Position numbers and translations under genes: made by a program. A stretch of 64,000 nucleotides of DNA, taken from positions 50,117-114,116 of the forward strand of contig NZ_JAVREK010000024.1 of the NCBI RefSeq assembly GCF_031845375.1, given 5' to 3'. The notes under the pieces were generated by a model, which saw only the letters and a list, made by a program, of their open reading frames with translations, was not told the origin of the DNA and did not search any database. This document shows, one piece after another, positions 1 through 6,857 of this stretch. Each line of letters starts with the position of its first letter. The first letter of the stretch is position 1. The DNA comes from Streptomonospora wellingtoniae (GTDB lineage Bacteria; Actinomycetota; Actinomycetes; Streptosporangiales; Streptosporangiaceae).

Positions 1-972
1 AAGCAGACCCTCTACCGCACCAGCGGAGACTCCCCGATCGTGGAGTCCCTCATCGAGGCCGCCCGCGCCGGCAAGGAGGTCGTGGTCCTCGTCGAGATCA
101 AGGCGCGGTTCGACGAACAGAACAACATCCGCTGGGCGCGCAAGCTCGAAGAGGCGGGCTGCCACGTCGTCTACGGCGTCGTCGGCCTGAAGACCCACTG
201 CAAGCTCGCCCTGGTCGTGCGCCGCGACGACGACGGCGTATTGCGCCGGTACTGCCACGTCGGCACCGGCAACTACAACCCCGGCACCGCCCGCGTCTAC
301 GAGGACTTCGGGCTCCTCAGCGCCGAACCCCAGGTCGGCGAGGACCTCAGCGACCTCTTCAACCACCTCACCGGCTTCTCCCGCAAGTCCGAGTACCGCC
401 GGCTGATGGTGGCGCCCACCGGACTGCGCGAGGGACTGCTGCGCAGCATCCGCCGTGAGATGGCCGGCCACGCGCACGGCGCACCCGCCCGCATCCGGAT
501 CAAGGTCAACTCCCTGGTCGACGAGGAGATCGTCGACGCCCTCTACGAGGCCTCGCGGGCGGGCGTGCCCGTCGACCTGTGGGTGCGCGGCAGCTGCGTC
601 CTGCGGCCCGGCCTGGAGGGGGTATCCGAGACGATCCGGGTGCGCAGTATCCTCGGACGATTCCTGGAACACTCCAGGATCTTCGTCTTCGAGAACGGAG
701 GGCAACCGCAGGTGTGGATCGGCAGCGCCGACCTCATGCCGCGCAACCTGGACCGGCGGGTCGAGGCGCTGATCAGGATCGAGGATCCCGCCCAGCGCGC
801 CCGCCTGGTGGAGCTGATGGACCTGGCCATGGCCGACGGCACCGCCTCGTGGCGGATGGCGTCCGACGGCACCTGGGACCGGGCCACCCGCGACGGCGCG
901 GGCGAGCGGCTCCTGGAACCGCAGAGTGCGCTGCGCAGCGACCGCCGCCTGCGGTCCGTAGCAGATGGCTGA
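1..972 (+). CDS. ppk: Polyphosphate kinase 1, C-terminal part (5' end outside window)
   Basis: This is the last 323 residues of a class 1 polyphosphate kinase, which reversibly transfers the gamma-phosphate of ATP to a growing polyphosphate chain. The reading frame is open from base 1, so the N-terminal domains lie outside the window. The fragment contains the two phospholipase-D-like C domains. Both histidines used by the family are visible: the one in GLKTHCKL (codon 196-198), equivalent to the autophosphorylated histidine of E. coli PPK, and the one in LEHSRIFVF (codon 670-672). Other family blocks are ARFDEQNNI, GTGNYNPGTARVYED, LVRG-like WVRGSC and GSADLMPRNLDRRVE. The stop codon overlaps the start of the Nudix gene by 8 bases, so the two are translationally coupled. 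Confidence 0.95.
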   Translation, partial: KQTLYRTSGDSPIVESLIEAARAGKEVVVLVEIKARFDEQNNIRWARKLEEAGCHVVYGVVGLKTHCKLALVVRRDDDGVLRRYCHVGTGNYNPGTARVYEDFGLLSAEPQVGEDLSDLFNHLTGFSRKSEYRRLMVAPTGLREGLLRSIRREMAGHAHGAPARIRIKVNSLVDEEIVDALYEASRAGVPVDLWVRGSCVLRPGLEGVSETIRVRSILGRFLEHSRIFVFENGGQPQVWIGSADLMPRNLDRRVEALIRIEDPAQRARLVELMDLAMADGTASWRMASDGTWDRATRDGAGERLLEPQSALRSDRRLRSVADG

Positions 973-1963
973 CCACCCGGACGACCCGATCACCACGACC
1001 AGCGCCTTCCCCCCGCGCGACACGGCCCCCGGCGGCTACCTGGAGCCCATCCGCGCCGCCGGAACCGTGCTGTGGCGCGGCGAAACGCCCGAGGAGCGCG
1101 AGGTCGCGCTCGTGCACCGGCCCGACCGCGCCGACTGGAGCCTGCCCAAGGGAAAGCTCAAGAGCAGCGAGCACCTCTTCAGCGCCGCCGTGCGCGAGGG
1201 CTTGGAGGAGACGGGGGTGCGCCCGGTACTGGGGCGGCGCCTGCCGCCGCAGCGCTACCTCAAGGACGGCTGGCCCAAGCAGGTCGAATGGTGGGCCGCG
1301 ACACCCGCGCCGGACACCGGCGCCGGCGCCCCGACCTCCGGCTTCCAGCCCAACGACGAGATCGACGCGCTGGAGTGGCTGCCCCTGGAGGCGGCCCGGC
1401 GCCGCGTCACCTACGGCCACGACATCCAGGTGCTGGACAACTTCGCCAGCGGCCCCGCCGAGACGTTCCCGCTGGTCGTACTCAGGCACGGATCGGCGGG
1501 CAGCAAGGGCGGCTGGAACGGCGACGACCTGCTGCGCCCGCTGGACCCCTCCGGCCGCGCCGACGCCGACGAGCTCGTCCGCGTCCTGTCCGCGCTGGGC
1601 ACCCCGCGAGTCGTCACCTCGCATGCGGTGCGCTGCGCCGAGACCGTGATGCCCTACGCGGCGGCCCACGGCACCGGGATCCGCACCGAGCGCGCCTTCA
1701 CCCTGCAGACCGCGGGCGACGAGACGTTCGCCGACGCCGCGGCCGCGGACGCGGCCTTCGCGGCCCTGATCGACGACGGGCTGCCCACCGTGGTGTGCAC
1801 GCACGGCGAGGTGGTCGCGGCCCTGCTGCGCGCCGCCCTCGCCCGGCTCGGCGCCCCCGCGCCCCAGCAGCTCTCGCTGCGCAAGGGCACCCTCTGGGTG
1901 CTGCACGTGTCCCGCGCGGACCGCTGCCTGGCCGCGATGGAGCGCCACGCCGCCCGCGGCTGA
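965..1963 (+). CDS. mutT1: Nudix hydrolase fused to histidine phosphatase (MutT1-like)
   Basis: A 332-residue two-domain enzyme. The N-terminal half (about 20-155) is a Nudix hydrolase: the box G-x5-E-x7-RE-x2-EE-x-G is present around residues 60-82 (GKLKSSE followed by REGLEETGV). The C-terminal half (about 165-325) is a histidine phosphatase with the RHG motif (LRHGSAG) and a later THGEV histidine. This architecture matches mycobacterial MutT1, which removes 8-oxo-GTP/8-oxo-dGTP and cleaves dinucleoside polyphosphates. The ATG lies inside the 3' end of ppk, so the gene belongs to the same operon, linking nucleotide sanitation to polyphosphate metabolism. The substrate is inferred from the family. 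Confidence 0.9.
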   Translation: MADHPDDPITTTSAFPPRDTAPGGYLEPIRAAGTVLWRGETPEEREVALVHRPDRADWSLPKGKLKSSEHLFSAAVREGLEETGVRPVLGRRLPPQRYLKDGWPKQVEWWAATPAPDTGAGAPTSGFQPNDEIDALEWLPLEAARRRVTYGHDIQVLDNFASGPAETFPLVVLRHGSAGSKGGWNGDDLLRPLDPSGRADADELVRVLSALGTPRVVTSHAVRCAETVMPYAAAHGTGIRTERAFTLQTAGDETFADAAAADAAFAALIDDGLPTVVCTHGEVVAALLRAALARLGAPAPQQLSLRKGTLWVLHVSRADRCLAAMERHAARG

Positions 1964-2084
1964 GAGACCGCGGGGCAACCGGGCGGCCGCGCGGATCAAC
2001 GGTGTTCGAGCGCGCGCCGCAGGAGGCGGGAGCCGCAGCACAGCCCGGATTCTGGGCTCCGCCCGAAGCTGAGAGGATTCGGCC

Positions 2085-2549
2085 ATGGCCAAACACCAGG
2101 TATCGCGCAGTGTGGTGATCGACGCCTCGGCGGAGCGGATCTTCCGCATCATCAGCGACCCCCGACGCCACCACGAGTTCGACGGCTCGGGCACCGTCCA
2201 GCGGGCCCGGTGCGACGCGGGGCCGCTGGGCCCCGGTTCGCGCTTCGGCATGGAGATGCGCATGGGCCTGCGGTACCGCACCGCCAACCGCGTCGTGGAA
2301 TACGAGGAGAACCGGCTGATCGCGTGGCGCCACGCCGGCACGCACATCTGGCGCTGGCGCCTGGAGCCCCTGGACGACGGCACCACCCGGGTCACCGAGA
2401 CCTTCGACTACACCCGGATGTCCGCCGCCTACATCCTCATCGGCTACCCGGCCCGCAACGCCCGCGGCATCGAGCAGACGCTGCCGCGCCTCAAGCGCTT
2501 GGCCGAGGAGCCCACGCCGGACGACGGCGCGGTCGGGAGCGCGGAGTAG
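2085..2549 (+). CDS. SRPBCC (START/polyketide-cyclase-like) protein
   Basis: A 154-residue single-domain protein of the SRPBCC/START-like superfamily, a helix-grip fold that binds hydrophobic ligands. The typical opening is VSRSVVIDASAERIFRIISDP, followed by a W-rich strand (THIWRWRLEPLDDGTTRVTETFDYT) and the long C-terminal helix ending ARGIEQTLPRLKRLAEE. ATG follows AGCTGAGAGG at a normal ribosome-binding distance. It lies alone between the ppk-mutT1 pair and alr with gaps of about 100 bases on each side. No catalytic residues can be assigned, so the ligand and role are unknown. Confidence 0.8.
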   Translation: MAKHQVSRSVVIDASAERIFRIISDPRRHHEFDGSGTVQRARCDAGPLGPGSRFGMEMRMGLRYRTANRVVEYEENRLIAWRHAGTHIWRWRLEPLDDGTTRVTETFDYTRMSAAYILIGYPARNARGIEQTLPRLKRLAEEPTPDDGAVGSAE

Positions 2550-2652
2550 GCGGCCGCATCCGCGGTGCGGCGGACCGCGGTCCCGCTGCGCGCCGCGGGG
2601 CGCGCGGGACGGGAGCGCGGCGGCGCCGACGCGGGCGTGCCAGACTTGGGCC

Positions 2653-3774
2653 ATGCCATCCTCGTTCGCTGAAGCCCGCGTCGACCTGGGCGCCATCAGT
2701 GAGAACACCGCCGCCCTCGCGCGGCGCGCGCCCGGCGCCGGGGTCATGGGCGTGGTCAAGGCCGACGGCTACGGCCACGGCATGCTGCCCGCCGCCCGCG
2801 CCATGCTGGCCGGCGGCGCCGAGTGGCTGGGCACCGCCTTCATCGAGGAGGCCCTGGAACTGCGCGGCGCGGGAATCTCCTGCCCCGTCGTGGCCTGGAT
2901 CCTGCCGCCGCACGCGCCGCTTTCCGCCGCCGTCGCCGCCGACATCGACCTGGGCGTCAGCACGCCCGGCCTGGTCGCCGGCATCCGTACCGCCGCCGCC
3001 GAGACCGGCCGCAGGGCGCGCGTGCACCTCAAGGCCGACACGGGACTCAACCGCGGCGGCCTCACCGCCGACCAGTGGCCCGAGACCGTCGCCGCGGCCG
3101 CACGCGCCGAAGCCGACGGGCTCATCCGCGTCAGCGGCGTGTTCTCCCACTTCGCCTGCGCCGACGAGCCGGGCCATCCCTCCATCGCAGCGCAGACCTC
3201 CGCCTTCCACGAGGCGCTGGAGATCGCCGGCAAGGCCGGACTGGAGCCCGAGGTGCGCCACCTGGCCAACTCCGCGGCCACCCTCACCCTGCCCGAGACG
3301 CACTTCGACCTGGTCCGCCCCGGCATCGCGAGCTACGGGCTGAGCCCCATCCCGGGCCTCGCCGGCACCGGCCTGCGCCCCGCCATGACCCTGCGCGCCG
3401 CGGTTGCCCTGGTCAAGCGGGTGCCCGCCGGCAGCGGGGTCTCCTATGGGCACCGCTACACCACCGAGCGCGCGGCCAGTCTGGCGCTGGTACCGCTCGG
3501 CTACGGCGACGGCGTGCCCCGGGCCGCCACCAACGTCGGGCCGGTACAGGTGGGCGGCCGGCGCCGCACGGTCTCGGGAACCGTGTGCATGGACCAGTTC
3601 ATGGTCGACATCGGCGACGACACCCTCGGAACCGACGCCGAGGCCGTACTCTTCGGACCGGGCGGCGACGGCGAGCCCACCGCGCAGGACTGGGCCGACG
3701 TGCTGGGGACCATCCCCTACGAGATCGTCACCCGGATCTCCCCGCGCGTTCCGCGCGTCTATGATGCGCGCTGA
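2653..3774 (+). CDS. alr: Alanine racemase
   Basis: PLP-dependent racemase that makes D-alanine for peptidoglycan. The 373-residue length is normal. The PLP lysine motif VVKADGYGHG lies at residues 33-42, and the catalytic tyrosine region GVSYGHRYTTER lies in the C-terminal beta domain, followed by GYGDGVPR and VCMDQFMVDIG. The ATG sits 6 bases after a CAGACT hexamer (2641-2646) that resembles an actinobacterial -10 box, and no Shine-Dalgarno sequence is visible, so the mRNA may be leaderless (inference). The gene stands directly upstream of the t6A genes, as in other Actinomycetota, but here a palindromic repeat is wedged between alr and tsaE. Confidence 0.95.
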   Translation: MPSSFAEARVDLGAISENTAALARRAPGAGVMGVVKADGYGHGMLPAARAMLAGGAEWLGTAFIEEALELRGAGISCPVVAWILPPHAPLSAAVAADIDLGVSTPGLVAGIRTAAAETGRRARVHLKADTGLNRGGLTADQWPETVAAAARAEADGLIRVSGVFSHFACADEPGHPSIAAQTSAFHEALEIAGKAGLEPEVRHLANSAATLTLPETHFDLVRPGIASYGLSPIPGLAGTGLRPAMTLRAAVALVKRVPAGSGVSYGHRYTTERAASLALVPLGYGDGVPRAATNVGPVQVGGRRRTVSGTVCMDQFMVDIGDDTLGTDAEAVLFGPGGDGEPTAQDWADVLGTIPYEIVTRISPRVPRVYDAR

Positions 3775-3786
3775 CAGAACTCCGCC

Positions 3787-3841
3787 GATCTTGTAGCTAT
3801 CGTGAATGCAAGCGATTTCCATTTGCGATAGCTACAAGATC
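3787..3841 (-). repeat. 55-bp palindromic element, copy A
   Basis: Arms GATCTTGTAGCTATCG (3787-3802) and its exact reverse complement (3826-3841) flank a 23-base loop. The loop matches those of copies B (23824-23878) and C (32548-32602) only when read on the minus strand, so this copy is inverted relative to them. It starts 12 bases after the alr stop and lies before tsaE. There is no T-run after the stem, so it is not an obvious intrinsic terminator. Confidence 0.9.
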
Positions 3842-3968
3842 AACGGTGAAATCCGTCCTACAGTCGCTGAGACCTGCGGCCGACGGCGTCCGACCCGCTC
3901 GCCCGGGCCGCCTACCCTGGGTATGTGGACGCCACCACCGCATCCCACCGAGACGACGCTGCGAGCCC

Positions 3969-4469
3969 ATGACCGAAACCACCCGCGCCGAATCCGCGGC
4001 CGCACCGAACACGGCGTTCGTGACGGCTGAGACCGACGCCGCCATGCGCGCGCTCGGCCGCCGCCTCGCCGCACAGCTGCACGCCGGCGACCTGCTGATC
4101 CTCAGCGGTCCCCTGGGTGCCGGAAAGACCACTCTGACGCAGGGGATCGGCGAAGGGCTGGGCGCACGCGGTCCCATCACCTCGCCGACCTTCGTCATCG
4201 CGCGCGTGCACCCGTCGCTGACCGGCGGGCCCGCACTCGTGCACGCCGACGCCTACCGCCTCGGCGGCGTCGACGAGCTCGACGACCTCGACCTCGACAC
4301 CGGGCTCGACGAATCCGTGACCGCCGTCGAATGGGGCGAGGGCATCGCCGAGCGCCTGACCGACGACCGACTGGAGATCACCATCTCCCGCCGCCCAGAC
4401 GACACCCGCGGTGTGACGCTGACCGGGGTCGGCTCGCGCTGGGCCCATGTCGCCCTGGATGCGGAATAG
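3969..4469 (+). CDS. tsaE: tRNA t6A biosynthesis ATPase TsaE
   Basis: A 166-residue P-loop ATPase that drives turnover of the TsaB-TsaD complex making N6-threonylcarbamoyladenosine at position 37 of ANN-decoding tRNAs. The Walker A motif SGPLGAGKTTLTQGIG is at about residues 42-57, followed by SPTFVIARVH, LVHADAYRL and VEWGEG, all family hallmarks. The ATG at 3969 (MTETTRAE) is preferred over a longer open frame because the upstream part has no family similarity and would read through the palindromic repeat region. The Shine-Dalgarno sequence is poor. A TACCCT box near 3914 could be a promoter. It is followed by tsaB after 11 bases. Confidence 0.93.
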   Translation: MTETTRAESAAAPNTAFVTAETDAAMRALGRRLAAQLHAGDLLILSGPLGAGKTTLTQGIGEGLGARGPITSPTFVIARVHPSLTGGPALVHADAYRLGGVDELDDLDLDTGLDESVTAVEWGEGIAERLTDDRLEITISRRPDDTRGVTLTGVGSRWAHVALDAE

Positions 4470-4480
4470 GCTGGATCACC

Positions 4481-5155
4481 GTGCTCCTCCTGGCTTTCGA
4501 CACTGCGACTCCGGCCATCACCAGCGCCGTCTGCGAAGCGGGTGACGACGGGGTGCGCGTGCGCGCCGCCGCCTCCACCGTGGACGCCCGCCACCACGGC
4601 GAGCTGCTCAGCCCTCAGATCGACGACGTGCTGGCGCAGGCGGGCGCCGCCTTCGGCGACCTCACACACATCGCCGTGGGAATCGGTCCCGGCCCCTACA
4701 CCGGCCTGCGCGTGGGCCTGGCCACCGCGCACGCCCTGGCCGAGGCTCTGGGCATCGGCTGCCACGGCGTCGCCACGCTGGACGCGGTCGCGTTCGCGTC
4801 CGGGCGCGAGAAGCCCTTCGTCGCCGCCACCGATGCCCGCCGCAAGGAGGTGTTCTGGGCGCGCTACGCCGACGCGCGGACCCGCACCGGCGAGATCGCC
4901 GTGGACGTCCCGGCCGCCGTGGACACCGGCGGGCTGCCGGTGATCGGCCACGGTGCCCGGCTCTACGCCGACGTGTTCGGCCCCCAGGCGGCTGAGTCCG
5001 CACCGGACTACCCGACCGCTGCGGCCCTCGGCGAGGTCGCGCTGCGCCGGCTGGCCGCGGGCGAGGAGCTCGCCGAACCGCGCCCGCTCTACCTGCGGCG
5101 CCCGGACGCCGCCGAGCCGGGCGCGCCGAAGAAGGTGCGCCAGTGGCAGGCGTGA
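4481..5155 (+). CDS. tsaB: tRNA t6A biosynthesis protein TsaB
   Basis: A 224-residue ASKHA-fold protein that pairs with TsaD in t6A synthesis. Family motifs are LLLAFDTATPAITSAV at the N-terminus, RHHGELLSPQID, VGIGPGPYTGLRVGLATA at about residues 65-82, and CHGVATLDAVAF. The GTG at 4481 follows the tsaE stop by 11 bases and puts the first strand at residue 2, as in homologues. The longer upstream frame is rejected. The 3' end overlaps rimI by 13 bases, so tsaE-tsaB-rimI-tsaD is one operon. Confidence 0.93.
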   Translation: MLLLAFDTATPAITSAVCEAGDDGVRVRAAASTVDARHHGELLSPQIDDVLAQAGAAFGDLTHIAVGIGPGPYTGLRVGLATAHALAEALGIGCHGVATLDAVAFASGREKPFVAATDARRKEVFWARYADARTRTGEIAVDVPAAVDTGGLPVIGHGARLYADVFGPQAAESAPDYPTAAALGEVALRRLAAGEELAEPRPLYLRRPDAAEPGAPKKVRQWQA

Positions 5156-5733
5156 ACGCCGGATACCGCATCCGGCCGATGACCGAGTTCGACGTTCCGG
5201 CCGTGATGGACCTGGAGCGCGCCGTGTTCCCCGACGACGCCTGGACCGAGGGCATGGTCCGCTCGGAGCTGGCCGAGCCCAGCCGCCACTACTTCGTCGC
5301 CTGCCGCAGCGATCACCGGGGCGACGGCGGCGAGGGCGAGGGCCCGGTCGTGGCGTACGCGGGCCTGCGCGCGGTGCCGCCGCAGGGCGACGTGCAGACC
5401 ATCGCGGTCGACCGCCGGTGGTGGGGCCGCGGGATCGGCCGCGCGCTCCTGACCGAGCTGCTCGGCCACGCCTACAGCCGCGGGGTCGACGAGGTGTTCC
5501 TGGAAGTCCGCTCGGACAACCCTCGCGCCCAGGAGCTCTACCGCAGGTTCGGCTTCACCGAGATCGGGGTGCGGCGCCGCTACTACCGGGAGGGCGTGGA
5601 CGCCCTCGTGATGCGCTGCCAGGAGCCCGCCGCGGCGATCGCGGGCACGCACGGCGGCGAGCAGGGCGAGGCCCTGGAGTTCGGCGATGCCGCCGATGGG
5701 GACGACGGGTCCGGCGAAGAGGAGAAGGCGTGA
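5143..5733 (+). CDS. rimI: Ribosomal-protein-alanine N-acetyltransferase RimI-like
   Basis: A 196-residue GNAT acetyltransferase. The acetyl-CoA loop is RRWWGRGIGRALL (Q/RxxGxG/A type), preceded by the beta strand VQTIAVD and followed by VFLEVRSDNPRAQELYRRFGFTEIGVRRRYY, the usual RimI signature. The family acetylates the N-terminus of ribosomal protein S18; neighbours in the tsa operon support the assignment. The GTG start overlaps the end of tsaB. The C-terminus carries an extra acidic tail of about 40 residues (ending EEEKA) beyond the GNAT fold, and the stop overlaps the tsaD start as TGATG. Confidence 0.88.
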   Translation: MAGVNAGYRIRPMTEFDVPAVMDLERAVFPDDAWTEGMVRSELAEPSRHYFVACRSDHRGDGGEGEGPVVAYAGLRAVPPQGDVQTIAVDRRWWGRGIGRALLTELLGHAYSRGVDEVFLEVRSDNPRAQELYRRFGFTEIGVRRRYYREGVDALVMRCQEPAAAIAGTHGGEQGEALEFGDAADGDDGSGEEEKA

Positions 5734-6773
5734 TGAGTGCGGGGGACCTGCCCCTGGTCATGGGGATCGAGACGTCCTGCGACGAGACCGGGGTCGGCCT
5801 GGTGCGCGGCTGCGAGCTGCTCAGCGACGAGGTCGCGTCCAGCGTCGACCAGCACGCCCGCTTCGGAGGCGTCGTGCCCGAGGTCGCCAGCCGTGCGCAC
5901 CTGGAGGCCATGACCCCGACCGTGCACCGTGCCCTCGACAGGGCGGGGGTCTCCCTCGCCGACGTGGACGCGGTCTCGGTCACCGCCGGCCCGGGACTGG
6001 CCGGCGCGCTGCTGGTGGGGGTCTCGGCGGCCAAGGCCTACGCCATGGCCCTGGGCAAGCCCCTCTACGGCGTCAACCACCTCGTCGGCCACGTCGCCGT
6101 GGACCAACTGGAGCACGGGCCGCTGCCCAAGCCCGCCATCGCGCTGCTGGTATCGGGCGGGCACACCTCGCTGCTGCTGGTGCGCCACCTGGCCACCGAC
6201 GTGCAGCAGCTCGGCGACACCGTCGACGACGCGGCGGGGGAGGCCTACGACAAGGTCGCCCGGCTGCTCGGCCTGCCCTACCCGGGCGGCCCGCCGATCG
6301 ACAGGGCCGCGCGCGAGGGAAGCGCCCGGGCGATCCGCTTTCCGCGCGGCAAGTGGGGCGACGGCACCCACGACTTCTCCTTCTCGGGGCTGAAGACCGC
6401 GGTCGCCCGCTGGGTCGAGGACGGGGTCCGCGAGGGGCGCGACCTCCCGGTGGCCGACATCGCGGCCGCGTTCCAGGAGTCGGTGGTCGACGTGCTCACG
6501 CGCAAGGCCGTCGACGCCTGCCTGGAGCACGGTGTGGAGCACCTGGTGATCAGCGGCGGAGTGGCGGCCAACTCCCGCCTGCGCTCGCTCGCCGAGGAGC
6601 GCTGCGCCGACGCAGGCATCACCCTGCGCGTGCCCCGGCCCCGCCTGTGCACCGACAACGGCGCCATGATCGCCGCGCTCGGCGCGGAGCTCGTGGCCGC
6701 CGACCTCCCGCCGTCCTCCTTGCACCTGGCCACCGACACGTCCCTCCCGGTGGACCGACCCTTGGCGGCGTAG
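5733..6773 (+). CDS. tsaD: tRNA N6-threonylcarbamoyltransferase TsaD
   Basis: The 346-residue catalytic subunit that transfers the threonylcarbamoyl group to A37 of tRNA. It opens with MGIETSCDETGVGLV. The metal-binding histidines lie in VNHLVGHVAV (HxxxH type), and further blocks are LVSGGHTSLLLV, GEAYDKVARLLGLPYPGGP, SFSGLKTA and VISGGVAANSRLR. The ATG at 5733 overlaps the rimI stop and is in the right register; the longer upstream frame is a shadow. A strong hairpin follows 24 bases downstream. Confidence 0.95.
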   Translation: MSAGDLPLVMGIETSCDETGVGLVRGCELLSDEVASSVDQHARFGGVVPEVASRAHLEAMTPTVHRALDRAGVSLADVDAVSVTAGPGLAGALLVGVSAAKAYAMALGKPLYGVNHLVGHVAVDQLEHGPLPKPAIALLVSGGHTSLLLVRHLATDVQQLGDTVDDAAGEAYDKVARLLGLPYPGGPPIDRAAREGSARAIRFPRGKWGDGTHDFSFSGLKTAVARWVEDGVREGRDLPVADIAAAFQESVVDVLTRKAVDACLEHGVEHLVISGGVAANSRLRSLAEERCADAGITLRVPRPRLCTDNGAMIAALGAELVAADLPPSSLHLATDTSLPVDRPLAA

Positions 6774-6797
6774 CCGGCAGCGCCCCCGACGACGGCG

Positions 6798-6841
6798 AAG
6801 GGGCGGGGGAGCGCCCGACCGGCGCTCGCCCCGCCCCTTTC
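6798..6841. terminator. Bidirectional terminator-like hairpin between tsaD and coiled-coil gene
   Basis: AAGGGGCGGGGGAGCGC and GCGCTCGCCCCGCCCCTTT form a long GC stem with one small mismatch and a short loop. It has T residues on one side and A residues on the other, so it can end both the plus-strand tsa operon and the convergent minus-strand gene. Confidence 0.75.
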
Positions 6842-6857
6842 CTCGCTGCGGCGGCGG

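Noticed and set aside
3775..3968. Longer tsaE start through the palindromic repeat
   Set aside because: The extra 41 residues have no family similarity and partly derive from the repeat; ATG 3969 gives the normal protein length.
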